Source: Trichobilharzia szidati
Taxonomy: Eukaryota; Platyhelminthes; Trematoda; Strigeidida; Schistosomatidae
DNA: 64,000 bases
NCBI GenBank assembly: GCA_944472155.2
Contig: OX235271.1
Location: 84,457,256 to 84,521,255, forward strand
Direction of reading: 5' to 3'
Shown here: positions 34,508 to 45,404 of the stretch, one piece after another
How positions within the stretch are numbered: the first letter of the stretch is position 1
Layout: the number at the start of each line of letters is the position of its first letter
Notes under the pieces: model-generated
Database searches by the model: none
Seen by the model: only the letters and a program-made list of their open reading frames with translations
Told to the model about the DNA's origin: nothing
Translations under genes and position numbers: made by a program

Positions 34508-34738
34508 TGCGTCGGTGGCACAGCGGTTAGGACACCGACCATACACATGGTCCGGGTTCGATTCCCGGCCGACGCACTCCTTTACCTCGCTAAGCCAGTA
34601 ATAAAGCTGGTAAAGAGGGAAGGTTGGGCATGAGGCTGGCAACCCCATCCCGTAATAAATAAACACCACTGCTACCGAAACTTCAACCCTCTAGCTTGAA
34701 GTCCTATGTTCCACTGGGAACGTGAAGGAATAAAAAAA
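34508..34738 (+). repeat. SINE-III, best-preserved copy
   Basis: The head 34508-34576 folds as a tRNA: 7-bp acceptor stem TGCGTCG/CGACGCA, box A TGGCACAGCGG (34516-34526), anticodon stem GACCA/TGGTC with a 6-nt loop, T arm CCGGG/CCCGG and box B GGTTCGATTCC (34555-34565). A 160-bp body follows to GTTCCACTGGGAACG and an A-rich end (AATAAAAAAAGG). The A-rich tail and many dispersed copies make this a SINE, not a tRNA gene. Confidence 0.85.
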
Positions 34739-34744
34739 GGTGGT

Positions 34745-35035
34745 GAAAGTAGTAAAAATATAGTTAGGTAGAAGAAGAGGTTAATCACTGAGTCTTTATT
34801 CATCAGATCAACTCCAAATACTACAGATTAAAAAGATTCTGATATACGGAGAATTAGAATAAAAAACAACATAGAGTAAAGCTATATAAAAACACGTTAC
34901 GAAGTCGTGTGAATACATTTGATATGATTACGTGAACAATAAACTGTGCTTGAAAACGTAATCCAGTTATTAATACTGTATCACTCACTGTGTGTTACAT
35001 CGAATAAACTTACCTAACATGGAATTAAACTCTTA
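34745..35035 (+). mobile_element. PLE-A 3' end
   Basis: Remnants of the coding end (GAAGAGGTTAATCACTGAGT corresponds to the RWRERLITES block at 10741) are followed by TGATATGATTACGTG, GTGCTTGAAAACGTAATCCA and GTTACATCGAATAAACT. These are the same end signatures as 11090-11235. Confidence 0.65.
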
Positions 35036-35189
35036 CATTAATGAAGAAGACATCTGAAGTATAATCAAATGTTGTCCATTACTGATTGTTTAGAAAATAA
35101 AATTAAAAAGAGAAGATATACAGCTCATATGGATGATTTCAGTGTAGTTTTGTTTAACTGCGAAGCTTGGATCGTTTTATAACCGTCGA

Positions 35190-35990
35190 AAGACACGGTG
35201 TGGCGTGTGCTACTGATAAGATTTACCAGTAGTATATATAAGAGATGTTCATCGATTGTGCAGCGTTAATCAGTCTTAGTCGTTGAGAAATGTGTTCTGG
35301 GACATTGTTGATGAACTGGGATGCCAATAGCTGCAGCTCCGACTCTTCATCCAATGTGGAGAGTGCACGACTTAGTAGATTCTTCAGCTTCACCGCCAAC
35401 ACTAGCGGATGTCTGTCCGATCCCAGCTTCGCGGCATGGGACTGCTGCATCGCCAGTTGCCTTTGTTCGACTTCTCATCAGCGTTTGCAGCTTAGCTGCT
35501 TCGCCGTCGGATTTTTGACGCCCACCAATTCAGCGACGGCCTCAAAGTCCTGCAAGAAGCTCTGTATATCTCCTTCCTCGAAAACAGTCCACCATGGAAT
35601 CTTCATTGTCTGGAGGCAGCAACACCAACTGTAACTGTGGAAGACGACAAGACTTGTTAAAGGAATGTTTTTTTTGCAATTTGGTATCTCTATATAGCCA
35701 AATGATATACACTTTATCTTCAAATCACCATTTGCACAGATCTTCCATGTTGTACTACTTCTGGCCTTCCTTCATATTGTTTTTTGTGTATTCCTTTCAC
35801 GTCTCCTATGTATCTCCACAACGCTATATCGTTTTATTTTTCTGACATGAAATCTGTCTCCCTGCTATATGACGTTTTTATGCAGATGAACATCTCTTAC
35901 ATATATACTACTGATAAATCTATTATCAGTAGCACACGCCACAACGATACGCATTCGTTCACACCACTGCATACAAGATAACTTCGGATA
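35190..35990 (-). mobile_element. LTR-retrotransposon remnant with gag-like frames, inverted LTR ends
   Basis: The - strand frames IPWWTVFEEGDIQSFLQDFE, AVAELVGVKNPTAKQLS (35478-35610) and LSRALSTLDEESELQLLASQ, FINNVPEHISQRL (35240-35400) read like the capsid region of gag in gypsy-type elements, split by a frameshift near 35460. LTR-like sequence (GTGGCGTGTGCTACTGATAA ... GAGATGTTCATC) occurs at 35883-35945 (-) and again in opposite orientation at 35196-35256 (+). Normal LTRs are direct repeats, so the copy is rearranged. The element family is not identified. Confidence 0.6.
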
Positions 35991-36194
35991 TTATTATTAT
36001 TATTATAATTCGACTGGGAAAATGTATGAATGTTAGACAAAGGAATGTCAAACACATTGATATAGATCAAATGTATCAAATAATGAAAAAGAAATCACAC
36101 AGACAAAAGGTCACACATATCAGGTCAACAAAATAGTCAGCATGGACATACAAATAAACAAGAGGATAAGAAAGCCTCCGGAAACAACCAATCA

Positions 36195-36360
36195 CATTGA
36201 AGGTTATCGGGAGAGACAGTGTTACTACACTCATGAAGAAATCTAAAAGCTTACTTCATATTAAAGTCAGCATTGCAGATATTGTCTAGAAAGATAATGG
36301 AAGCTTCAGAATTAAACTATTTAGCTGAAAGAACACAACTGAAAAACTGAAGTTTTATAT
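36195..36360. repeat. Fragment related to the 62.7-kb foldback
   Basis: GAAATCTAAAAGCTTACTTC, GATGTTGTCTAG-like and TATTTAGCTGAAAGAACACA correspond to the right half of the foldback at 62835-62950. Confidence 0.55.
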
Positions 36361-36604
36361 TTCTTATTGTACACCACCCTAACAGGTTAATATTAAGCGT
36401 AGCCAAGTGAATACCTAACAATATACAACTATTCTCCATTCAACAGAATAATTCCATGACAGTGAATCATCTATGACGTGTTTTATTATGCATGTTAACC
36501 AAAAGTACATAAGTACGAATACAGTTACTGGGATAAAGTAGGCAAATGTGTTTTAAAGACAACAAGACGAACTAACATGACTAACCAATGTGTACTATTT
36601 TATA

Positions 36605-37830
36605 TTATTATTCTTTCCTTGGGTTCTGAGTGGAGCATAAGACTTCACAGCAGCACGTCTTCATTACACTCTGTTCTCTGCAGTTATGGCTAACTGTCTT
36701 CATGATTTTCCATAAGCTCCCATTTCCTCTGCACACGATCTCCTCCATGTCACCCTCCGATACACACTCATTCGCGTTACACTTAGGCGATGGCTTGGCG
36801 CGAGATGTCAGTCAACAGTCTCCTACAGAACATGTACCCCAGTCCAACTCCATTTTCCTCAGTATATTTTCTGGGCAATGGGACCTTGGTTGGTTCGTAG
36901 CATTGCAGAGTTCCTCATTGGTAATCCTTTCTGGACATCTAATCAAGCCAGTGAAAGTAAATGTTGATTATTATTATCATCACCGTCTCCTTTAGTTCCT
37001 AAAGGAACAAAGAGCTTCAGCCACACGCCTCCAATGCGTTCGGTTCTCCACCAACGTTTTGAGCGAAGACAACTGTTGATAAAAGTCTATAGTTTGTTCA
37101 AAGTTACCTTCGTGACGAGCCAAGTCTTTGATCCATGTAGCAGCACTGACTTAACATCGGAGTTGAAAATTCGGATCTTATTTCTCATGATGAGTGCTGC
37201 TGATCTCCACATAGACTTGAGAATAATGATAGTTTGCCTTGCTTTCTCAATTCTCGCCTTGATATCCTCAACAGTTCCTCCTGTAGTTGAAATGATAATT
37301 CCCATTTAGGTAAAAGAGGTTGCTTCTTTTAGTCTGCAACTGGCTGCTCAAATTGCTTTTCATCACACGTCAAATCTCTGAACCACATAGAATTACTAAC
37401 TTCACGTTTGTGTTGAAAATTCGAATCTTGTTCATTATGCTTAGTACAGTAGATTTCCACAATGATTTCGGAGTAATCACTTGCCTTTCCAATCATGGCT
37501 TCGATGTCTTCATCGGTACCACCTGTAGGCGAAACGATGCTGCCAAAATGAGTGGAAGTGATGACCTCCTTTGAACTTCTTTGGTTGATAGTGATTGGTT
37601 GTTGTTATTGATTTGGCGTCATCATCGCCTCTGTCTTTACTTGAAGTCCTGTCATCGCTGCTTGCTTCTTCTGTCAACTTGTTAGTTTTCGTTTGTAGAT
37701 CTTCGAGTTTGTGCAACACTAAATCATCCACGAAGACTAGATCTCCTAGTGTCTTCATCTCGGTCCAACCTATGCGTTTCTATATTGCCAATGAGTAGAA
37801 GCAGATTACTGAGCCGATATTCAACTATTC
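36605..37830 (-). mobile_element. RTE-clade LINE fragments (at least two joined copies)
   Basis: The - strand 3' end near 36611 (GGGTTCTGAGTGGAGCATA) leads into a C-terminal piece to 36955. A second 3' end at about 36990 (CCTTTAGTTCCTAAAGGAAC) leads into NKIRIFNSDVKSVLLHGSKT and IISTTGGTVEDIKARIEKAR, then GDLVFVDDLVLHKLEDLQTK near 37730 (a degraded FADD region). Frames break repeatedly. Confidence 0.8.
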
Positions 37831-37839
37831 TATTTATGT

Positions 37840-38160
37840 TTATGACTTCTTATTGGGAGCGAACCAACCAGGAACCGATTGTGAAACAAATAGGCAGGAA
37901 GAAATGGAGATGGATTGGCCATACTCTTAGGAAACCATCAAGTAACATCACTAGACAAGCCCTTGAGTGGAAACCGAAAGGGAAGCGGCGAGTTGGTCGT
38001 CGGTGCAAGGGTGACTTGGAGGAGGTCATTTGAAGAGGAGATGAAAACGTGTGGGCAGACTTGGAGCCAGGTGAAGACTCTAGCAGAGAACTGAACGCAA
38101 TGGAGACGCACGGCTGAAGCCCTATGTTCCTCTAGGAATTAAAGGAAACAATAATAATAA
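37840..38160 (+). mobile_element. RTE-clade LINE tail
   Basis: [40 protein letters not shown] and KPKGKRRVGRRCKGDLEEVI run in one open frame (37836-38033), then the 3' end GCCCTATGTTCCTCTAGGAA with an AATAATAATAA tail. It is one of the least damaged copies of this domain in the window. Confidence 0.85.
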
Positions 38161-38429
38161 TAAGATTATTCAGCCTCATTTTGCGTATATGGAGGGATTC
38201 CTTGTGCAAATGCTTCCATATTATCAGGATTATTAACACCTTAAAGTCACTTGTTCAGTGGAGGGTTGCAATAGAAACCAGAACGCGCTGACTGCAAATA
38301 GCCATTCCCCGATGAGTGATGTATGATGCAGTCGCTAAGACTCAAACCCCAGCAAATATCACTGGCGAAGTTAGTAAATGACCTATGATAACCGATTAGA
38401 TTCATGTATGGTTTATAATCAAATCATGG

Positions 38430-38630
38430 AACATTGAATTGGGCCCCAATGGCTTAATGGTTCTGGGTTCAAATCTCAGTGGTTGCATACTGCTGGATTG
38501 TCCCAAACTTGGACGAGACAACTGTCCAGTACTCCCAGTTGGTTTTTTGCAATAGTCCTCTAACCGATTTCAGTTCACGATAAAATCCTGAAACCGATCA
38601 AATCCCTAGAAACCGAAACTTGGAAATCAA
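38430..38630 (+). repeat. SINE-I copy
   Basis: Box A region CCCCAATGGCTTAATGG and a shortened head, then CTGCTGGATTGTCCC, TTGGACGAGAC and GTCCAGTAC. Core bases A6 and the GAAA are mutated (GAGA). Confidence 0.65.
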
Positions 38631-38984
38631 ATTAAGCCTTTTGTTTAAAGCATATTTGGTGAGTTCCAAGAAGCATTTGATTAGTGAATAATGGATTCAT
38701 CGGAGAGGGAAGCTGAAGAAGACAGAATAACTGGTCTTTTCCGAAGATTGGGATATCAAAGATAGATTAAAAAATAGAATAAAAAAATACGAATTCACCT
38801 GAGAACACAAAGATATTTTTAACAATTATGTAACTTTCATTGCTAAAGGTTAATAGTAAGGTAAATCGGGTTGGCTGCTATAGTTATACTTCACTCGATG
38901 ACTATAAAGGCTAAACCATATCTACCAGATCCAATGACCTGCATTCTACTGCTGGCTACTACTACTACTGAACAAATACATTCA

Positions 38985-39265
38985 AGAATGTTGTTAATCA
39001 TACCTATTTTAATATTGCATCGACCGTTCAAGGGGAGAATGTTTACCAACCATTCACATGGTCCCAAGTTCAACTACCGGCGGATGCGCTCCTAAACCCC
39101 ATTAAGTCGGTAATAAGCTAGGTAAAGAGAAGAGGTCGGACGTGAAGTTAGTATTACTACCCCGTAAAAATACTCAAAAAATTACAGCTACTGAAACGAA
39201 ACTTCAAAGACCAAGCTTGAAGGCCTAATGTTCCACTGGGAAAGCAAAGGAATACAATAAAATAA
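38985..39265 (+). repeat. SINE-III copy, diverged
   Basis: Head remnants (ACCAACCATTCACATGGTCC, AAGTTCAACTACCGGCGGAT), body with AGGTCGGACGTGAAGTTAG and end GTTCCACTGGGAAAGCAAAG followed by AATACAATAAAATAA. Confidence 0.65.
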
Positions 39266-40405
39266 TACCTACCTATTTTCCTAAATAAATATTAATTAAT
39301 TATAAATCATCATTCCATTGTAAAAACAACACACACGCACACACACACACACAAACAGACAGGACAACTTGACGGAACGGATGTACGCCTATTTGCCCTA
39401 TCTAATTTTCCTATTGACAACATTCCCCGCCCCCCCCCACCCACTATTAGCATCACACAATATTCAATCAAACAAACTAATTGAATGACATAATACAAAT
39501 AATCTGCGCTTCAATAGAGTTTCGTCCTTTTTTGTATTTTGGAGAAATAAAGAGATGATAAAACAAAAACAGATCATATAATTAAACAGAAATATATGTT
39601 GAATGTTTATATATATGCATATGTACAAATTGTTTTATTTGCCTTGCTATACTTTTTCATACAAATTGTGATAATATAACAAACAAACAAACAAACGTGG
39701 GAGATGTATATATTGATTCTCAATCAGTTATCTTCATCACAAAAAGACAGTCAGACGGTACGGTAATCTCTTATGATGATTGCTCAATGATATACAATCT
39801 TAAATAGAAGAAAGCAGAAAAAGGCTGAATACATCTCTCAAGAAGAATAGGGAAGAAACGAGGCTATATATATATAATCAATATAAGTTTAGCAATAATT
39901 CTCAGAGTTAAGTAAACTCAAAAATAAGTAGTATATGTATATATATGTATATATATATTGTATTTGTATGTTTTCGTTGTAATTTCTAAAATTCAAACGA
40001 AAAAGGAAGTAGTAGTAGAAGAAGTAATAGGAGTAACAGAGAAAGTTAAACAATAACGGAAGACAGTAATAAAAGATTTACAGTTATCAGCTTTCTTCTT
40101 ATTAAGTGCCTTCACAGGATTAAAAACAGAAAGGCGAAACAGAGAAGTATAAGAAAAAGGCGAAGAAACCTGGAAGTTACTCATATATTGTGTATATATA
40201 CATATACACAGATGCATAAGTGTATCTGTAGGTAATTAAGATAAGAGAAAGAAGTTAAGAGAAAGTATCCAAGACTATTATGGAATGTGTTAAGAAATGA
40301 AACCTTGATATAAAAACAGAAGAAGTAATAATGAGAATAGGTAGTTGAAGATGTGATATTGAAATTGTTTTATTCACCTATATCACTCATTGATTCACTC
40401 ATTCA
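39265..40405 (-). other. Probable 3' untranslated and downstream region of the RhoGAP gene
   Basis: AT-rich and purine-biased on +, with (CA)n, poly-C and TATA-type tracts. AATAAA on the - strand at 40368-40373 is close to the stop. No gene or mobile element recognised. Confidence 0.5.
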
Positions 40406-40877
40406 TTATGGTGGTATCGGTGATAAAGTTGGCATTGGCCGAGTATCTGTTGATGAACGACTTCGTAAAAAACTCCATTTTTTATATGAAGTTGATATAC
40501 TAGGCGGTGATATTGGAACTGATGTTGCTGTTGCTGGTGTTGTTGTCGCTGGTGGTGTCATACTAGTCATCGAACCACTATTATTATTATTACTAATAGA
40601 AGTAGTAGTAGTAGTAATAATTTGACTATGACGATGTGATGGTGAATGCATAACACCATCAATTAATTCATTCGGCCGTGGTGTTGTATACCATCGTCCA
40701 CTTGGTGGTAGCAGATAAGCACAATGTTTTATTAATAATTCAATTAATGCATGTTCAAATAGTGTACCAGCCAGACAACTTATAGGATCTGTATACGATG
40801 AACTTAATAATGTTGGAGATAAAACAATAGCCAAGTTAGCAGTAGTCATCATATTGATTTCTTGCTTTTCAGCTACC
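40406..40877 (-). CDS. Chimaerin-like RhoGAP, terminal exon with S/T/P-rich tail
   Basis: This is the last coding exon (156 codons after one split-codon base). Seen: a poly-T tract and TAG acceptor precede 40877, and the stop is TAA at 40406-40408. It begins VAEKQEINMMTTANLAIVLS followed by PTLL. This is the RhoGAP NLAIVFGPTL block with the conserved Asn retained, but FG replaced by LS. A helix FEHALIELLIKH closes the domain. The rest is low complexity: a Thr run, SNNNNSGS, a PPATTTPATAT segment, a basic patch (KKWSFLRSRS) and a Pro-rich end. The usual chimaerin ends shortly after the GAP domain, so this roughly 95-residue tail is an extension, probably disordered. An AATAAA lies on this strand about 33 nt after the stop (40368-40373) and is a possible poly(A) signal. 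Confidence 0.9.
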
Positions 40878-41132
40878 CTAAAAAATTAAAAAAAGAAATA
40901 ATAAAACAAATGGAGTGAAGTGAAGATAAGTTATGCTAAAAGTAATAGTTACAGATACTACAACCTTATGGACTTCACAAAACATTCTACCATTGCTGAG
41001 ACACTAGAAATATTGTACAACAAAACATAGTATTGGCAACTAGGGGAAAGAGAATCGACTAGAAAGATTTATTCACGTGTTGCTGTGGTGACAAGTGCAT
41101 TAGTCGTTCAACGTCTATGTTGCCTCCAAAGC

Positions 41133-41800
41133 CTCAGGATGGTCGGGGGTGCGTGCCTTGCGCTGCGGGTTCGCCACCCCTACGCAACCTCGTGAAATGC
41201 TCCCATATGACCGGGCGTCCTACATAGCCTCTCCTGAGGAAGTCCTACTCACTACCTTCACGTGGCGGAGGTGTTTTCCACCAAAGTGAGAGGGCGAAAG
41301 CGGATGCCCGGCGCTCTTCACCGGATTGACTGCCCATTGGATGACAGTCTAGGGGAGATCGCTAAACCCTGATTCCAAACCTCCAACGACTGGCGTATGA
41401 AGCTCACTGGAGCTCACCGGCAGACGTATGGACAAAGGGCTTGTTGGATGTCCTGGATGTCTGGCCCCATTCAAAAAGGTGTATGAACCGAACTCCGGTC
41501 ACCGGCTGCCAATGGATAGTGGACTCCCTACTCCACTCCTACTGCCTTGTAGGTCACACTTGGTTGTGTAAAGGCTAGAGCTGCACTCTTAAACAAAGGG
41601 CCGAGCGATTCTGGGGACATCACTCGTACCAAATTCCCATGAAACTTCATGAACTCTCTTACCTGATATGGAGTGCCTGGGGCAGAAACAGTCTACGGAC
41701 TCCGTCTGTGGAACAAGAATTGGATAACCCTGTCGCAAAACCTTGCATCAGATCGCCGCGCCTGAAGCCGGCTCATCCTCCCGTAGGAGATAGCCGAAGT
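41133..41800 (+). repeat. GC-richer dispersed repeat, copy 2
   Basis: Same-strand match to 13707-14340, longer by an internal stretch (ATATGGAGTGCCTGGGGCAG to TTGCATCAGATCG). It lies downstream of the RhoGAP stop-bearing exon, inside the 3.7-kb intron between the last two exons. Confidence 0.7.
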
Positions 41801-41804
41801 AAAG

Positions 41805-42370
41805 TAAGTATGTTGTCTAAAGGGGTTCAAGAACACTACCCTGTATGGCTGCAGATAAATAGTAATGGCTCTCTATAAGGAGTGCGATAATCGAATACCA
41901 TGTCAACACTGATCATTCCATCTCAACAAATGTCCTTCAGAGCAAGACCGATCTGCTAAAGGCAGGCAATACCCTTTCGTCTCATATGTATTACTGAAGA
42001 TCTAGCCATTCAGATAGAAAACCGGAGCTATGCATACAGAGGAAAATTATTCAACTATTTCTCCTATTATGGCTCGATTTTCGTTGGTTTGTTTTTCTAA
42101 ATGTTTTATTTCTTTAGAACCCTTACATAATTACATATTTTTCTTCATTTCTATGTACATTTTGATTACAACTCATTCATTAAATCATTTGCCTTACTAC
42201 ATGACTATAATACATCTATTCAACTCCTTTTATGCACTGACTATGCTTGTGACAACTCATTACTTTTGTTACTATCCTCTTTCATGAAAAAAACTGTATA
42301 TAACTGCGATTATACAGCTAAAAGAAAATGAATTCGCCGAAAAGAGCCTCTTCGCTGAACTGGTTTTTTT
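41805..42370 (+). mobile_element. PLE-D 3' end
   Basis: LSKGVQEHYPVWLQ followed by degraded C-terminal sequence (ITEDLAIQIENRSYAYRGK) parallels 22400-22650. The AT-rich end has AGAAAATGAATTCGCCGAAA and CTTCGCTGAACTGG, matching 23100-23160. Confidence 0.7.
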
Positions 42371-42559
42371 ATAATTATTTGGGTGGGAATTTTTCATAAA
42401 AAGTATTACCCACAATCAACATACACCGTGAAATGAATTCTGTACTTTCTAATAATACACACATGGTAAACAGACAATTTATTAAGAATAAATATGGGAA
42501 TGAAGCATAGTTATGCAAAGCTCCCCAAAAATACATCAGTTCCATTTCATTTTATTCGT

Positions 42560-42740
42560 CTGAAATCAATCTGGAAATCTGCTGCACTATTCAACATAAG
42601 GAACAAGATTTAGTTTGGATTGCACACACGTTGACGAGACAGTTGAGTATAATTACGCGGCAAGTTCTAGAGTGGAACCCCAAGGGGAAACGAAAAGTTG
42701 GGCATCCGAAAGTGATATGTAGGAGGGGGGCGATCGTATA
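42560..42740 (+). mobile_element. RTE-clade LINE tail fragment
   Basis: Diverged C-terminal piece (GAAATCAATCTGGAAATCTG, GAGTGGAACCCCAAGGGGAA), preceding a SINE-II. Confidence 0.6.
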
Positions 42741-42779
42741 GTTTTATAATAGGCGACTGCAATGAAGGTATAAATTTAA

Positions 42780-43150
42780 GTGACTACATAGTGTCCAATC
42801 AGAAGTATCGAATACAGCCCTCCAAGAGGTCAATCGCGAGCCCGAATAGCTCAGTAATAAAGTCTGACTACAGCACTGAGTGACGCGGGTTCGAATCTCA
42901 GAAGGAACATGAGTTCCTTCAAGGTTGCAGACACACTTTGTTGACGAGTGCCAGGTAGCACGAAACCTAGATCCAAGGCTTCCTGCCGATTGCTTCCAAC
43001 CATCTAATATCAACAATTCACAGTGCACCGTGATGGCGAGCCACTTAGAATGGTGGCCACATTGCAAACTTGACTGATAGAATTCAGTCTGCACCAAACA
43101 AAGGACTAGACACATTACACGAGTTACTAACTAGTGTTCAATCAAAATTA
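42780..43150 (+). repeat. SINE-II, full-length copy
   Basis: The tRNA-like head starts GCCCGAATAGCTCAGTAATA (box A at 42847) with box B GGTTCGAATC at 42888-42897. A hammerhead-like fold lies at 42936-42978, and the body ends ACTAGTGTTCAATCAAAATT. It is the clearest copy of this family and its sequence defines the others. Confidence 0.8.
42936..42978 (+). ncRNA. SINE-II hammerhead-like motif, one core change
   Basis: Stem I is CTTTG (42936-42940) against CAAGG (42974-42978). The core TTGACGA differs from CUGANGA only at C3. Helix II is a perfect GTGC/GCAC with loop CAGGTA, GAAA is at 42962-42965, stem III lies around CTAG with a C-A mismatch, and the cleavage base is C42973. Other copies have CTGACGA (4878) or the C-G stem III pair (3000-3044), so a full consensus can be inferred. 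Confidence 0.6.
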
Positions 43151-43869
43151 CCTAGTCATATATCTACTTAGTATTTATGGAAAACCACTGATTGGTTCCA
43201 ATTATTAAGTCATAAAAGTCGATATCTCTATCTGATCTACTGACGATTAGATAGTCTCGAATGATATCAGATGTTATCATGAGATAGGTGTAGCGCGTAC
43301 TCTGGTCTAGTTAAATATACTTTTGGATGATGACATAGAAGATGATGAAATACTTAAATTTCTACTTAAATCGTACAGACTGTATTACTAGGTGTATATT
43401 ATCTTAATATATTGATTGGAGCAGAGTAGATCCACTCATACTTGCATAGTGCTAATATATGATTATGCCATGTCAGATAACTTGATTTTTGACTTTCTTG
43501 TTGTTGCTGTTGATTTCATTGTATTTTTACCAGCCAGGAAACTGAATAACATCAATCCCGACACTTAAATTTTCTCACAAAAATAGGAAAGAAACATCAA
43601 AGAATAAACTAAATGTTATAGAATTGAAATTGTGACATTAGAGTACTTCTAGCGATGGAAATATATGATGGACAAAATATAAAGTACATTTGATAAAAAT
43701 AATAGACACACCTGCTCGCGAATCTATATTATACACTTCTACAAAAGAATCTACTTGACTTAACTATATTTCTGAAAATATCTTATTCCGAAGTCCGCTT
43801 CAAACAAATAAGATTGAGTAAGATGCAACTCCTTGTTTTAGCCACTCGACTTTCAGCCAACAGGTTTTT

Positions 43870-44070
43870 TATCCCTTTGAGTCCCCATTATAACACTGGG
43901 CTTTAGGCTTGAGCTTAGGAGTTCCAGTTCCACACGGGTCGCTAGCCTCACACACCAAAACTTCCCTTTTACTACCAGTTAAGGGACGTTTAGAAGTTTG
44001 TCAGTCAGGGATGGAACCCGCACCACGTGTATGATTGCCAAGCAATCTACTAATGAACCACCAACATCCT
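43870..44070 (-). repeat. SINE-III copy, diverged
   Basis: Reverse copy: GGTCGCTAGCCTCACACACC body and head with GGGATGGAACCCGCACCACG near 44008-44030. It lies in the 3.7-kb RhoGAP intron. Confidence 0.6.
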
Positions 44071-44536
44071 TAGCCAAAAGTCACCAGGTTCAAATGCCCC
44101 TTTACCTACTTCAGCCTGGACAACTGGAACTTCACATGATAAGTGTGGCTCATAGCCTGTCTAGTACATGAGAAATCTCTCCTGGGGAACTGACAACATC
44201 AATTTTGTCAGCTAGTTAACCGCTTATAATTACCCCGTAATCATCACATACTATCTAAAAAAAACCACTAAACCATGTATTAAATAAACGGATATCCTAA
44301 ATAAATAACGACAAATAATCCTTTTCTAAGTCTTTCCATGCCTGTGTATACTACGCTGCAGTTGAGCTATTATGAAGCACAAGTTACTACATGTAATGGA
44401 ACACTACAAAATAAGGGTTTGTCATCAACAAAAAATGCATTACAAAAGAACACCTAAATAAAAACAAGAACGAAAACAAAACTAGATATAAGGTATAAAT
44501 ATCAAAGGTAATGAGATTCTATATATATTTTCCTAC

Positions 44537-44648
44537 CTGTGTATATGATTGATAAAGTACCGTAAACTTTCGTAATGAGCACCTGGTAATCGAGAAAACA
44601 CCTTCTTCAATAAATCAAGCTTTTCTTGTTCCACCAGTCGGTCATTAC
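44537..44648 (-). CDS. Chimaerin-like RhoGAP, internal exon 2 of 3 in the window
   Basis: This 112-bp exon continues the RhoGAP domain. Seen: a TAG acceptor precedes 44648 and a GTAGGA donor follows 44537. Its first two bases (GT) join the last C of the previous exon to give Arg. The frame then reads NDRLVEQEKLDLLKKVFSRL and PGAHYESLRYFINHIHR. The LP-x-AH-x-ESLRYFxxH block matches the conserved helix of RhoGAP domains (LPxxHxxTLxxLxxHL in general). The exon ends on AG, which the next exon completes with G to Arg. The two-way agreement of splice phase is strong evidence that the three exons belong together. A tRNA-headed SINE starts only about 70 bp upstream of its acceptor, at 44719. Confidence 0.88.
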
Positions 44649-44716
44649 CTACATGTAAAGATGCACAGAAACACATAACACATATTTATCAATATAAGTT
44701 GTATTCATAAAGCTTT

Positions 44717-44955
44717 AATGAGTCGGTGATTCAGTGGTAGAATGCCCGCCAACCACACACGTGGTCTGGGGTTCGATTCCCGATCGACTCACTCCTATAA
44801 CCTCGCTCAGTCGGCAGTTTGTCTTGTGAAGTGGGAAAGTTGGGCATAAGGCTTGAAATCCCACATTGTAAGAAGAAGACACTACCACTACTGAAGTATC
44901 AAAACTCGAACTCGGAGCCATGTGTTCTACTCAGAACAGAAACGAATGAAGAAAA
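44717..44955 (+). repeat. SINE-III copy with tRNA-Gly-like head
   Basis: Head 44719-44791: 7-bp acceptor stem TGAGTCG/CGACTCA, GTGATTCAGTGGTAGAATGC (glycine-tRNA-like D arm), CGTGGT anticodon arm and box B GGTTCGATTCC. The body ends with GTTCTACTCAGAACAGAAAC and an A-rich stretch. It is antisense to the RhoGAP gene, about 70 bp upstream of the acceptor at 44649. Confidence 0.8.
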
Positions 44956-45404
44956 ATATCAGCAAAGTTAAAAACCATGTGAAAGATATGTTTAGAAAGA
45001 AGAAATTGTCATCAACCCAACAGTAAGCCAAAAATGCATAAAAATAACATATTTTAGGGCAATGAACTGAATTTCTTACGTAGGACGTTTGCATAAAAGT
45101 GGAACAGTTCAGGTTACGACACTTTATAGGGGTGAACAAAAAGATGAACAAAAGAGCGAAAAAAAAATAATAAAAAAGGCAAAGAACCTATAATAAACGG
45201 AAATAAACAGAAGAAAGAATAATTATATGGAGAATAATGGAGTCAGCACTGGTTTACATGGGATATTTATTCTGAATGGTTTTAGTATTCTAGCTACACA
45301 ATCCAAAACCGACTTAGAATTCACTCAAACTTCAACAAATTCGTGATGTAGCCTGACCAGTACTGTAGTGCCTTCTCCCTATAATTTAGCCCCCTCCTAT
45401 GATT

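Noticed and set aside
34508..34576. tRNA-like cloverleaf that could be a tRNA gene
   Set aside because: It continues directly into a body shared by a dozen dispersed copies with A-rich ends, and the anticodon loop has only six bases. It is a SINE head.
34516..34738. Hammerhead in the SINE-III body
   Set aside because: CTACCGAAACTTCAA-like strings resemble GAAA plus a stem, but no CUGANGA partner or helix II is present in any copy.
40353..40625. 90-codon + strand frame rich in V and L
   Set aside because: Antisense shadow of the Thr/Ala/Pro-rich tail of the RhoGAP exon.
44719..44791. tRNA-Gly-like sequence
   Set aside because: Same SINE-III body follows; the family context outweighs the tRNA resemblance.
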